39,065 bases of DNA, taken from Chitinophagaceae bacterium (GTDB lineage: Bacteria > Bacteroidota > Bacteroidia > Chitinophagales > Chitinophagaceae). The DNA lies in NCBI GenBank assembly GCA_025363355.1, contig JANYEB010000122.1:1-39065 (forward strand), given 5' to 3'. The notes beneath the pieces were generated by a model that had not been told where the DNA came from, made no database searches, and saw only the letters and a list, made by a program, of their open reading frames with translations. Below, piece by piece: positions 7,133-15,335 of this stretch; position 1 is the first letter of the stretch, and each line of letters starts with the position of its first letter. The translations under genes and the position numbers were made by a program.

Positions 7133-8164
7133 ATGGATAAAAATTCAATAATTATAGTTACAGGAGCGGCAGGTTTTATAGGGTCTTCTATGGTTCAGTT
7201 TCTTAATGATAATAGTTACGAAAATCTAATTATTGTAGATGATTTTGGTGTTGAGGGAAAACGAAATAACTGGCAGAATAAGAAGTTTTCTAATGCAGTT
7301 GAAAGACAATCATTATTTGAGTGGTTAGAAATTAACAACCCCAAGATTGCTAGTTTTATTCATTTAGGAGCGAGAACAGATACTACAGAATTTAACTATG
7401 CTATTCACGAAGAGTTGAATGTTGAGTATTCTAAAAATGTTTGGCAATACTGCATTCAAAATAATGTACCATTAATTTATGCTTCGTCTGCTGCTACTTA
7501 TGGTAATGGAGAATTTGGGTATGATGATAACCACGAAATTCCATTTAAACTTCAACCATTAAATCCTTATGGTGTAAGCAAAAATGAGTTTGATAAATGG
7601 GCTTTGAAAGCCTCATCCCAACTTTCTCCAAAAGGAGAAGGTGTAAACGAAGCACCATTTTGGGCAGGACTTAAATTTTTTAATGTATATGGCCCTAATG
7701 AATATCATAAAGCAAGAATGGCAAGTGTTATATGGCATTCATTTAATCAGATAAAAAAGGATGGAGTTGTGAAATTGTTTAAATCTCACAGACCAGATTT
7801 TCAAGATGGACAACAACTGAGAGATTTTATTTATGTAAAGGATTTGATTAATGTTATTTTTTGGATGATGGAGGCTGTCGACAGTCAACAGTCAACAGTT
7901 AAAAGTGGATTATACAATTTAGGAACAGGAAAGGCAAGAAGTTTTGAAGATTTAGTAAAATCAACCTTTGCTGGATTGGATTTAGAACCCAATATTGAAT
8001 ATGTAGATATGCCCTTAGATATTAGAGATAAATATCAATATTTCACTGAAGCTAATATGAAGAAGTTGATAGATGCAGGTTATAGGAAAAGTTTTTATTC
8101 TTTAGAAGATGGGATTGATGATTATGTAAGGAATTATTTGAACGTAGGATTGAAAATTTATTAA
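7133..8164 (+). CDS. hldD: ADP-L-glycero-D-manno-heptose-6-epimerase
   Basis: NADP-dependent short-chain epimerase that converts ADP-D-glycero- to ADP-L-glycero-beta-D-manno-heptose for the lipopolysaccharide core. From ATG 7133 it has 343 residues; a TTG three codons upstream is less likely. The Rossmann motif TGAAGFIGS is at 10-18, the Ser-Tyr-x3-Lys centre is YASSAATYG (116-124) with YGVSK (146-150), and the family segment KFFNVYGPNEYHKARMASV is at 181-199. Two stretches look foreign: residues about 160-175 and 249-257 are encoded by low-complexity repeat text (7611-7653 and 7875-7900), and I do not expect them in the family. proC follows after 1 base. The folds look intact despite the insertions. 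Confidence 0.92.
   Translation: MDKNSIIIVTGAAGFIGSSMVQFLNDNSYENLIIVDDFGVEGKRNNWQNKKFSNAVERQSLFEWLEINNPKIASFIHLGARTDTTEFNYAIHEELNVEYSKNVWQYCIQNNVPLIYASSAATYGNGEFGYDDNHEIPFKLQPLNPYGVSKNEFDKWALKASSQLSPKGEGVNEAPFWAGLKFFNVYGPNEYHKARMASVIWHSFNQIKKDGVVKLFKSHRPDFQDGQQLRDFIYVKDLINVIFWMMEAVDSQQSTVKSGLYNLGTGKARSFEDLVKSTFAGLDLEPNIEYVDMPLDIRDKYQYFTEANMKKLIDAGYRKSFYSLEDGIDDYVRNYLNVGLKIY
7611..7653 (+). repeat. In-frame repeat-derived insertion within hldD (first)
   Basis: A stretch with the perfect hairpin TTCTCC-AAAA-GGAGAA encodes SSQLSPKGEGVNEA between the YGVSK motif and the conserved KFFNVYGP segment, where the family normally has a shorter loop. The wording resembles intergenic hairpin repeats rather than coding sequence. 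Confidence 0.6.
7875..7900 (+). repeat. In-frame repeat-derived insertion within hldD (second)
   Basis: Three 7-bp units, GTCGACA, GTCAACA, GTCAACA (7877-7897), plus a partial unit encode VDSQQSTV just before the conserved GLYNLGTGKA segment. It starts in the palindrome CTGTCGACAG (7875-7884). Confidence 0.65.
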
Positions 8165-8165
8165 A

Positions 8166-8966
8166 ATGAATAATAAAATAGCCATTATTGGTGGAGGAAA
8201 TTTAGGTTCTGCAATAGCAGAGGGTTTAATTGCAGCTAGTTTTACGCAACCACAAAATATTATTGTTACTAAAAGAAATATAACAACCTTAGATTCTTTA
8301 AAGGAAAAAGGAGTTGTGGTAACAAGCAATAATGCTGAAGCAATTGCCCAAGCTAACTATATTATTTTGGCTGTAAAACCTTTTCAAATAAAAGAGATAT
8401 TAGAGCAGTTGAAACCAAATTTGAATGCTCAACAACATACATTAGTCAGCGTTATTACTGGCGTTTGGATACACGATATTCAGGAAATTGTTGGTAATGA
8501 TTTTACAATTTATCGTGCAATGCCAAACACAGCAATTGCCATTCAAGAAAGTATGACTTGTATATGCAGTGTTAATGCTACAGATGCAACAAATGAGTAC
8601 ACATCAAACTTATTTAATCAACTTGGTAAAACGGTTTTTATTGAAGAGAAATTAATGGATGCTGCTACAGTACTTGCTGCTTGTGGTACTGCTTATGCTA
8701 TGCGTTTTATTAGAGCTAATATTCAAGGTGGAATTGAGATTGGATTTTCGGCACAAGTTGCATCTTTAATCGCAGCTCAAACTGTAAAAGGTGCTGCTGA
8801 ATTATTGTTACAGAAAAATACACATCCAGAACAAGAAATAGATAAAGTAACAACGCCAAAAGGTTGCACTATAGCAGGTTTGAACGAAATGGAACATCAA
8901 GGCTTTAGTTCTTCTTTGATTAAAGGAATTGTTACCAGTTATAAAAAAATTACAGAAGGAATGTAA
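8166..8966 (+). CDS. proC: Pyrroline-5-carboxylate reductase
   Basis: Last step of proline synthesis: NAD(P)H-dependent reduction of 1-pyrroline-5-carboxylate to L-proline, cytoplasm. The 266-residue protein is full length. It has the N-terminal Rossmann motif IIGGGNLGSAIAEGL (8-22), AVKPFQ in the nucleotide-binding half, RAMPNTA near 117-123, and the C-terminal P5CR signature around TTPKGCTIAGLNEMEHQGF. It begins 1 base after the hldD stop, so the two are very likely translated from one message, although their pathways are unrelated. Confidence 0.95.
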   Translation: MNNKIAIIGGGNLGSAIAEGLIAASFTQPQNIIVTKRNITTLDSLKEKGVVVTSNNAEAIAQANYIILAVKPFQIKEILEQLKPNLNAQQHTLVSVITGVWIHDIQEIVGNDFTIYRAMPNTAIAIQESMTCICSVNATDATNEYTSNLFNQLGKTVFIEEKLMDAATVLAACGTAYAMRFIRANIQGGIEIGFSAQVASLIAAQTVKGAAELLLQKNTHPEQEIDKVTTPKGCTIAGLNEMEHQGFSSSLIKGIVTSYKKITEGM

Positions 8967-9035
8967 TATTATTTCTATTTTAAGTTTTAGATAAACTGAC
9001 ACTTTGTGCCTTTGTGGCAAATAAAATTCGCTGCA

Positions 9036-10133
9036 ATGAAATCTTCAACAATAAACAAACAACCCCAAACCCCAAACTCCAAACAATTCTCCAAACTTCT
9101 TCTTCATTGGCATCAACATCACAATACCAGAACAATGCCTTGGAAAGGAGAAAAAGATGCTTACAAAATTTGGTTAAGTGAAATTATTTTGCAACAAACT
9201 AGGGTTGAACAAGGCTTGGCTTATTATAATAAATTTATTGCAAAATATCCTAACGTAAAATCTTTGGCAAATGCAAAAGACGACGATGTTTTTAAACTTT
9301 GGGAAGGATTAGGATATTATAGCAGGTGCAGAAATTTGCTACACGCTGCAAGAGAAATTGTAGAAAAATATAATGTAATTTTCCCCAATAAATATGATGA
9401 CATTATAAAACTAAAAGGCATTGGAACTTATACTGCTGCTGCTATTGCTTCATTTGTATATAATCAACCTTATGCAGTTTTAGATGGAAATGTGTATAGA
9501 GTTTTGTCTCGTGTGTTTGCAATTGATTTAGCAATTGATAGTAATGAAGGAAAAAAATATTTCACTCAACTTTCACAAGAATTATTGGATGTAAAAAAAC
9601 CTGCTTTATACAACCAAGCTATAATGGATTTAGGGGCAACTGTGTGTAAGCCTCAACAACCAATTTGTGATGCTTGCCCTTTGCAAAAAATGTGTAAAGC
9701 ATATCATCAAAACACCATTTCAAAATATCCTTTTAAAGGAAAAAAACTAACTGTTACAACAAGATGGTTTTACTATTTAATGTTTGAATACAACAATAAA
9801 ATTCTCATTCAGCAAAGAACTGCAAAAGATATTTGGCAAAATCTTTACGAATTTTATTTAGTTGAAACCCAAGAACAGCAGGATATTTCAAAGACTACTA
9901 TAAAAAAATGGTTGAATGGGAATCTAAATTATACAAAAAAATTTGAAATAAAATCTATCTCAAAAGAACAACAGCAAAAGCTAACACATAGAACCATCAA
10001 AGGCAATTTTATTAGCATAGAATTATTATCACAAATTGAAAATAAAAATCACTTTTGGATTAATAAAAAAGATATTAGTAAATACTCTTTTCCAAGATTT
10101 ATAAATGCTTATTTGGAACAAACTAACATTTAA
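9036..10133 (+). CDS. mutY: A/G-specific adenine glycosylase
   Basis: Base-excision repair enzyme that removes adenine mispaired with 8-oxoguanine. The ATG at 9036 gives 365 residues; an in-frame GTG at 9006 is possible but adds nothing family-like. Catalytic Glu49 lies in WLSEIILQQT, the helix-hairpin-helix in LKGIGTYTAAAI (126-137), catalytic Asp150 in AVLDGNV, and the 4Fe-4S ligands are Cys204, 211, 214 and 220 (C-x6-C-x2-C-x5-C). Residues about 235-365 form the NUDIX-like 8-oxoG-reading domain. The first 17 residues are encoded by C/A-rich repetitive text (CCCCAAACCCCAAACTCC) and look like a repeat-derived extension before the true domain start near residue 18. Confidence 0.94.
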   Translation: MKSSTINKQPQTPNSKQFSKLLLHWHQHHNTRTMPWKGEKDAYKIWLSEIILQQTRVEQGLAYYNKFIAKYPNVKSLANAKDDDVFKLWEGLGYYSRCRNLLHAAREIVEKYNVIFPNKYDDIIKLKGIGTYTAAAIASFVYNQPYAVLDGNVYRVLSRVFAIDLAIDSNEGKKYFTQLSQELLDVKKPALYNQAIMDLGATVCKPQQPICDACPLQKMCKAYHQNTISKYPFKGKKLTVTTRWFYYLMFEYNNKILIQQRTAKDIWQNLYEFYLVETQEQQDISKTTIKKWLNGNLNYTKKFEIKSISKEQQQKLTHRTIKGNFISIELLSQIENKNHFWINKKDISKYSFPRFINAYLEQTNI

Positions 10134-10169
10134 CTCACGACAAAAACTTCCGATTTCAACTCACGTTTT

Positions 10170-11267
10170 TTAAAACCACCCCCTTCTTTTAAAAACAAAT
10201 ATCATCCAAACAGGAATGCATAACATTAATGATACAGCGATGTAGAATCCATATTGATTATGCAGGTATGGAATTCTATCGAAGTTCATACCAAAAATGC
10301 CACCAATCACAGCAGCAGGAGCAAGTAAACAAGTAACAATAGTCATAACTTTCATCACTTCATTCATTTTTAAATTCACTTGGTTTATATAAAGGTCTTG
10401 CATTGCAATCATCATATCACGATAGTTTTCTACTAAATCATTTGCCTGTATCACGTGATCGTAAATATCTTTAAAGTATTTTCTAGTAGCCTCATCAATC
10501 AGGCTGCTATCACTTTTTACAAACCCATTTACAAGTTCTCTTACAGGTGCAATACTTCTTTTTAAAACAATTAATTCTTTTCTCAACTGATTAATTTTAG
10601 CGAGACTTCTGGTGTCTGGACTTTTGATAATTTCTTCTTCAAGACTTTCAATTTTGTCTCCCAATTTATCCATCACTAAAAAATAATGATCAACAATCAT
10701 ATCTATTAAAACATAGCACAAATAATCAGCCTTAGATTGGCGAATTTTTGTAGCTGCAACTTTCAATTTTTCTCTAAGTGAATTAAACACATCTCTGTCA
10801 GCATCTTCCTGAAAACTTATAACATAATGGGCACCCAATACAAAACTGATTTGTTCTCCTTCAATGGCTTCTTTTTGTTCATTAAAATACAACATATTTA
10901 ATAAGCAAAAAAGATGATTGTTAATGTCATCCATTTTAGGTCTTTGCCCTACGCTTTGTATATCTTCAGTAATTAAATAATGAATATTAAATAATGCAGC
11001 AAGCGATTCCACATTCTCTTTATTAATGCCATCAACATTAATCCATTTAACAGTATCTGTTGTTGAGAAACGGCTACAGTCTTTTAACCCAATACATTTA
11101 TGTTCAGTAAAAATTTCATTATTGTATTCGTAAACTGTAATAACAGATTCCTTTGATTCAAATCTTTGAGGAATGATTGTAGGATTCACTTTTAATATTT
11201 CTTTGGTTCTCATCAACCCAAATGGATACAATAAATATCGATAATTTAAATGTTCTTTAAATGACAT
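10170..11267 (-). CDS. corA: CorA-family magnesium/cobalt transporter
   Basis: Homopentameric inner-membrane Mg2+/Co2+ channel. The protein has a long cytoplasmic N-terminal domain, two C-terminal transmembrane helices, and the diagnostic GMN motif (IFGMNFDRIPY) at the end of the first helix. It ends in a positively charged tail, KRRGWF. I chose the ATG at 11267 (365 residues); an in-frame ATG at 11309 would add 14 hydrophobic residues (MFIILIYLSVNILF) that CorA does not normally have, and a later start near MRTKEILK is also possible. Convergent with mutY (36-base gap containing AACTCACG twice, 10132 and 10158). A terminator of the upstream APC gene lies just before it. Confidence 0.92.
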   Translation of the reverse strand: MSFKEHLNYRYLLYPFGLMRTKEILKVNPTIIPQRFESKESVITVYEYNNEIFTEHKCIGLKDCSRFSTTDTVKWINVDGINKENVESLAALFNIHYLITEDIQSVGQRPKMDDINNHLFCLLNMLYFNEQKEAIEGEQISFVLGAHYVISFQEDADRDVFNSLREKLKVAATKIRQSKADYLCYVLIDMIVDHYFLVMDKLGDKIESLEEEIIKSPDTRSLAKINQLRKELIVLKRSIAPVRELVNGFVKSDSSLIDEATRKYFKDIYDHVIQANDLVENYRDMMIAMQDLYINQVNLKMNEVMKVMTIVTCLLAPAAVIGGIFGMNFDRIPYLHNQYGFYIAVSLMLCIPVWMIFVFKRRGWF

Positions 11268-11318
11268 AAATAGAATGTTAACGCTAAGATATATGAGTAT
11301 TATAAACAAGTTTCATTT

Positions 11319-11359
11319 AACTAAAAAAGAAGCTACATGATGTAACTTCTTTTTTAGTT
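11319..11359 (-). terminator. Intrinsic terminator of the APC permease gene
   Basis: The inverted repeat AACTAAAAAAGAAG / CTTCTTTTTTAGTT has a short loop and lies 21 bases after the permease stop codon (minus strand). The stem has one mismatch and T/A runs on both sides. Confidence 0.75.
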
Positions 11360-11379
11360 AAAATATTATTTAGTTTAAA

Positions 11380-12837
11380 TTATTGATTGTTCAATTTGCT
11401 ATTTCCCTTGCTGTATGCAAAGTAAATAACAAGACCCAAAGCCAACCAAGCAAACGATAAAAGTTGGGCTCTATGATCTAAGTTATACATTAAAAATACA
11501 TTGATACAAATACCACAAACTGCAATAACTGGCAATGCTGGTACTTTAAAGTTACGTTGTAAATTAGGCTCTCTAACTCTTAATAGCCATACAGCAATAC
11601 ATACCATTGTAAATGCAAACAAGGTTCCAAAACTTGTCATATCAGCAAGTGTATTAATAGGTGTAAAACCAGCAACTAATGCAATAATTACTCCTAAGAA
11701 TATTGAATTTTTGTAAGGAGTTTTATTTACAGGATGTAGTTCAGAAAAGAATTTTGGAATTAATCCATCTTTACTCATTCCTAAAAATATTCTTGATTGA
11801 CCAAGCATCATTACCATTAATACTGATATTAAACCAACAGTTGCTGCAACAGTAATAATGAAAACAGCCCAAGGCATACCAGCAATTTCAAAAGCCATAG
11901 CTACTGGTGCTTTAATAGCGTTTGGATATTTGCCCAATGGATTAAAATCGTGATAGTTCATCATTCCTGTTAAAACCAATGAAACTAAAATATATAATAC
12001 TGTGCAGACTAATAAAGAAGCGATAATTGCAAAAGGAACATCCTTTTTTGGATTGATTGCTTCGCCAGCTTGTGTAGAAACAGCATCGAAACCTACATAA
12101 GCAAAAAAGATAGCAGCAGCACCAGAAATGATACCACCCCATCCATAAGCTTCATGAACTTTAGTACCTTCTATAATTTGTGTAGCTTCAGGAATAAATG
12201 GAACCCAGTTAGCACTATGTACACAAAAAGCACCAACTATAATAACAAATAAAACGGCAGAAACTTTTACAACAACTATAATATTGTTTGCTTTAGCAGC
12301 TTCTTTTGTTCCTTTTACAAGTAATGCTGTAACCAATAAAACAATAATTGTTGCAGGCAAGTTCATAGAAAAACCAGTTCCCTGATAACTGCCTGGGTCT
12401 TGTGTTAACCAATTGGGCAAATGCACACCAAACAATCCAATTAATTTATTAAAATAGCCAGACCAACTAACTGCAACAGTCATTGAACCCATTGCATATT
12501 CAAGCACTAAACCCCAACCAATTATCCAGGCAAAGATTTCTCCTATAGTACCATAAGCATAAGCATAAGCAGAACCTTCTACAGGAATCATACTTGCAAA
12601 TTCAGAATAACAAAGTGCAGCAAATACACAAGCAATACCAGCAATAATAAAAGATAAAGCTAATGCAGGACCCGCGTGATAATAAGCACCAGTTCCAGTT
12701 AATACAAATATGCCTCCACCGATGATAGCACCAATTCCAATAGCGGTTAAACTCCATTTGCCAAGCACTCGTTTAAGTTCGCTTTTCTTCATATCTGCCT
12801 CAAAGGCCTCAATAGACTTTCTTCTAAATAAACTCAT
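11380..12837 (-). CDS. APC-superfamily amino acid permease (CAT/YfnA-like)
   Basis: Inner-membrane amino acid transporter, 485 residues with about 12 or more hydrophobic helices. The first helix carries the APC signature GIGAIIGGGIFVLTGTGAY, preceded by LKRVLGKWSLTA. Later segments ALCYSEFASMIPVEGSAYAYAYGTIGE and FFAYVGFDAVSTQAGEAINPKKDVP match cationic-amino-acid-type (CAT) permeases. The substrate (basic amino acids versus others) cannot be fixed from sequence. It is monocistronic: a divergent promoter candidate lies at 12869-12898 and a terminator at 11319-11359. It shares its promoter region with a second, unrelated uptake system, the dicarboxylate/amino acid symporter on the plus strand. 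Confidence 0.88.
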   Translation of the reverse strand: MSLFRRKSIEAFEADMKKSELKRVLGKWSLTAIGIGAIIGGGIFVLTGTGAYYHAGPALALSFIIAGIACVFAALCYSEFASMIPVEGSAYAYAYGTIGEIFAWIIGWGLVLEYAMGSMTVAVSWSGYFNKLIGLFGVHLPNWLTQDPGSYQGTGFSMNLPATIIVLLVTALLVKGTKEAAKANNIIVVVKVSAVLFVIIVGAFCVHSANWVPFIPEATQIIEGTKVHEAYGWGGIISGAAAIFFAYVGFDAVSTQAGEAINPKKDVPFAIIASLLVCTVLYILVSLVLTGMMNYHDFNPLGKYPNAIKAPVAMAFEIAGMPWAVFIITVAATVGLISVLMVMMLGQSRIFLGMSKDGLIPKFFSELHPVNKTPYKNSIFLGVIIALVAGFTPINTLADMTSFGTLFAFTMVCIAVWLLRVREPNLQRNFKVPALPVIAVCGICINVFLMYNLDHRAQLLSFAWLALGLVIYFAYSKGNSKLNNQ

Positions 12838-12868
12838 AAACAGTTAGATTAATTTTAAAATTGAGTTG

Positions 12869-12898
12869 GAAAAGTAAGGATTTATTTTATTGTGCAAA
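12869..12898 (-). promoter_or_regulatory. Promoter candidate for the APC permease
   Basis: TTTG (12898-12895), 18 bases, TACTTTTC (12876-12869). The -7 element matches TAnnTTTG at 7 of 8 positions; the leader to the ATG at 12837 is about 30 bases. Confidence 0.45.
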
Positions 12899-12936
12899 TA
12901 AAACTTTTAATATTGCTACAATAAGAACAAACTAAT

Positions 12937-14202
12937 ATGCAAACTTCACAAGCTTCTGCTCCAAAAAGTAAATTAACTATCTACATTGTTGCTGCAATGA
13001 TTTTAGGTTTTGTGGTTGGATTACTAGTTTTCAACTATGCAGCACCAGAATTTCAAGTTGATTTCTCAAAAAATATTAAGCTACTGGGTACTGTTTTTAT
13101 TCGTTTGGTTCAAATGATTATTTCCCCTTTAGTGTTCAGTACTTTAGTAGTAGGTATTGCAAAACTTGGAGATTTAAAATCTGTGGGTAGAGTAGGTGGT
13201 AAAGCAATGTTGTGGTTTATAACTGCATCGTTAGCTTCATTACTAATAGGAATGATCTTGGTAAATTGGTTACAGCCGGGCGAAACTTTAAAAATGGCAA
13301 CTGCAGATGATGCAGGACTGAAAGATTTAGCTGCGAAAACACAAGAATTTTCATTGGCAAAGTTCATAGAACATATTATTCCTAAAAGTGTTTTTGAAGC
13401 AATGGCAACTAATGAGATTTTGCAACTAGTTGTTTTCTCTATCTTTTTTGGTGTGGCAACTGCTGCCATTGGCGAACGTGCTAAACCCATCATTAAAGCA
13501 TTGGATATTGTTGCTGAGATTGTTTTAAAAATTGTAGGTTACGTTATGACTTTTGCACCTATTGGTGTATTTGGAACAATAGCTGCCGTGGTTGCAAAAA
13601 ATGGTCCGGGTATTTTCAAATTCTACGGGGTTTATTATAGTTATTTCTTATTAGGTATTTTACTGCTTTGGATTTTATTGTATGGTGTTGGTTTTTTGAT
13701 TTTAAGAAAAAGAATGCCTGAATTATTGAAAAGAATTAGTAACCCATTATTAATTGCATTTAGCACAACAAGCAGTGAGGCTGTTTTTCCTAAACTGACT
13801 GAAGAATTAGAAAAGTTTGGTTGTAAGGATAAAATTGTTTCATTTATTCTTCCATTAGGATATAGTTTTAATTTAGATGGAAGTATGATGTATATGACTT
13901 TTGCTAGCTTAACTATTGCTCAAATTTACGGAGTGCATTTACCAATTGGTACACAACTTACGATGTTATTAGTTTTAATGCTAACTAGTAAAGGAATAGC
14001 GGGTGTGCCACGAGCATCTTTAGTTGTTGTTTTAGCTACTTGTGGTATGTTTAAAATTCCAATGGAAGGTGTAGCATTGATTTTACCCATTGATCATTTT
14101 TGCGATATGTTCAGAACTGCAACAAATGTTTTAGGTAATGCTTTGGCAACAAGTGTAGTTAGCAAATGGGAGGGAGAACTTACAGAAGGTTCAGTGGTTT
14201 AA
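12937..14202 (+). CDS. Dicarboxylate/amino acid:cation symporter (DAACS family)
   Basis: Na+- or H+-coupled elevator-type transporter of the GltP/DctA family for glutamate, aspartate or C4-dicarboxylates, inner membrane. The 421-residue length is typical. Conserved elements are the serine-rich hairpin STTSSEAVFPK (about residues 277-287), the NLDGSMMYM helix (about 310-318), the second hairpin SKGIAGVPRASLVV (about 350-363) and the C-terminal DHFCDMFRTATNVLGNALAT segment, which holds the substrate-binding Asp and Asn positions. It is divergent from the APC permease. No T-tailed terminator follows; the next structured element is the hairpin at 14288-14310. Confidence 0.92.
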   Translation: MQTSQASAPKSKLTIYIVAAMILGFVVGLLVFNYAAPEFQVDFSKNIKLLGTVFIRLVQMIISPLVFSTLVVGIAKLGDLKSVGRVGGKAMLWFITASLASLLIGMILVNWLQPGETLKMATADDAGLKDLAAKTQEFSLAKFIEHIIPKSVFEAMATNEILQLVVFSIFFGVATAAIGERAKPIIKALDIVAEIVLKIVGYVMTFAPIGVFGTIAAVVAKNGPGIFKFYGVYYSYFLLGILLLWILLYGVGFLILRKRMPELLKRISNPLLIAFSTTSSEAVFPKLTEELEKFGCKDKIVSFILPLGYSFNLDGSMMYMTFASLTIAQIYGVHLPIGTQLTMLLVLMLTSKGIAGVPRASLVVVLATCGMFKIPMEGVALILPIDHFCDMFRTATNVLGNALATSVVSKWEGELTEGSVV

Positions 14203-14287
14203 AATACTCAAAACTCTCGATTACTAACGAATCAAACTCATGATAAACTTGCGAAAAACTCAAGACTCGACCACCTAAAAAGGGAAA

Positions 14288-14310
14288 GGCCAGAGGTAGA
14301 AACCTCGGCC
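14288..14310 (+). promoter_or_regulatory. GC-rich hairpin upstream of tatD, candidate structured leader RNA
   Basis: GGCC-A-GAGGT, loop AGAA, ACCTC-GGCC: nine base pairs with one bulged A, in an otherwise AT-rich region. It is followed by CGTGTTTAATCC and CCCTATG rather than a T-run, so it does not look like an intrinsic terminator. A leader, small RNA or attenuator is possible. Confidence 0.5.
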
Positions 14311-14329
14311 CGTGTTTAATCCGTACCCT

Positions 14330-14398
14330 ATGAAAACAAACTTTAATAATTCTTGTCTATCGGTGTTATATTGTTCAGTATTTCTGACATATATATAA
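14330..14398 (+). CDS. Possible 22-residue leader peptide
   Basis: An ATG directly after the hairpin (CCCTATG) opens a 22-codon frame, MKTNFNNSCLSVLYCSVFLTYI, ending in TAA 43 bases before tatD. The peptide starts polar and ends hydrophobic. It has no run of a single regulatory amino acid. Translation is unproven; the frame may be incidental to a structured RNA. Confidence 0.25.
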   Translation: MKTNFNNSCLSVLYCSVFLTYI

Positions 14399-14441
14399 AC
14401 GGAGGCTCGTTGATTTTATTATGCAGCGTTAAAAAAACATT

Positions 14442-15209
14442 ATGATTTTCATTGATTCGCATACACATATTTACCTAGAAGATTTTGCCTTAGATATAGA
14501 CACAGTAATAGATAGAGCCGATAAAGAAGGTATAAAAAAAATATTTTTACCAGCCATAGATTCTGTTCATCATCAAGAAATGTTTTTGCTAGAACAAAAG
14601 TTTCCTGAAACCTGTTTTTGTATGATGGGTTTACACCCTTGCTCAGTAAAAGAAAATTACCAAGAAGAAATTGATATTGTAAAACAACTACTATCAACCA
14701 GAAAATTTTATGCTGTTGGAGAAATTGGATTAGACTTTTACTGGGATAAAACTTTTGCCACACAACAATATGATGCATTTGAACAACAAATGCAACTAGC
14801 TCTTGATTTCAATTTAACAATTAATATTCATACTCGCAACGCCACTCAGGAAACTATTAATCTGGTGAAACCATTTTCTAAAAAAGGACTTAGAGGAACT
14901 TTTCATTGTTTTGGTGGTACTATAGAAACAGCAAAGCAAATTATGGATATGAACTTTTTAATGGGAATCGGTGGCGTTGTTACTTATAAAAAATCTGGGT
15001 TAGATGAAACGCTTAAAGATGTTCCATTAGAATATATTGTTTTAGAAACAGATGCTCCTTATTTAACACCAGTTCCATACAGAGGTAAAAGAAATGAACC
15101 CTCATACATTAAAATAATTGCACAAAGAATTGCCGAAATTAAAAATGTAAGTATTGAAGATGTGGCAAGAATAACTACTTTGAATGCTGAAAAAATATTC
15201 GGCTGCTAA
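14442..15209 (+). CDS. tatD: TatD-family metal-dependent deoxyribonuclease
   Basis: TIM-barrel hydrolase of the TatD family; characterised members are Mg2+-dependent 3'-5' DNases or D-aminoacyl-tRNA deacylases. The 255-residue protein shows the full metal-binding set: His7 and His9 (DSHTHIYLED), Glu94 (AVGEIGLDFYW), His130 (INIHTRNA), His155 (TFHCFGG) and Asp204 (LETDAPYLTP). The C-terminal PYRGKRNEPSYI is characteristic. The ATG at 14442 is the natural start. It follows the hairpin leader at 14288-14310. The next feature on this strand, after a repeat region, is tRNA-Ser. Confidence 0.94.
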   Translation: MIFIDSHTHIYLEDFALDIDTVIDRADKEGIKKIFLPAIDSVHHQEMFLLEQKFPETCFCMMGLHPCSVKENYQEEIDIVKQLLSTRKFYAVGEIGLDFYWDKTFATQQYDAFEQQMQLALDFNLTINIHTRNATQETINLVKPFSKKGLRGTFHCFGGTIETAKQIMDMNFLMGIGGVVTYKKSGLDETLKDVPLEYIVLETDAPYLTPVPYRGKRNEPSYIKIIAQRIAEIKNVSIEDVARITTLNAEKIFGC

Positions 15210-15241
15210 TTTTTGAACGTTATTTTCGCAGCCCACTACAA

Positions 15242-15331
15242 TTTCTGATTTGAAGATTTCTGATTTGAAAATACAAGATACTCTAATCTGTGTTTACTAA
15301 ATCGTAAATCAAAAATCACTAAATCGTAAAT
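15242..15331. repeat. Echo-type repeat upstream of tRNA-Ser
   Basis: TTTCTGATTTGAAGA (15242-15256) is echoed as TTTCTGATTTGAAAA (15257-15271). Further on, ACTAAATCGTAAAT occurs at 15296-15309 and 15318-15331. The second pair is a rough inverted counterpart of the first (GATTTaGT versus GATTTGAA reversed), so weak folding is possible. Confidence 0.6.
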
Positions 15332-15335
15332 ATAC

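Larger units (their letters stand above)
14203..14441. other. Leader/intergenic region between symporter and tatD
   Basis: 239 bases. The first part (about 14203-14275) is repetitive: ACTCAAAACTCTCGA is echoed as ACTCAAGACTCGA, with related words between. Then come the GC-rich hairpin at 14288-14310, a 22-codon ORF (14330-14398) and a smaller element TCAG-TATTT-CTGA (14375-14387). I find no convincing promoter. Confidence 0.55.

Noticed and set aside
7133-8164. hldD as a pseudogene because of the repeat insertions
   Set aside because: The frame is intact, all catalytic motifs are present and both insertions fall between conserved blocks.
14288-14310. Reading the hairpin as the intrinsic terminator of the symporter gene
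   Set aside because: No T-run follows, unlike the other terminators in this window, which all have long T tracts.
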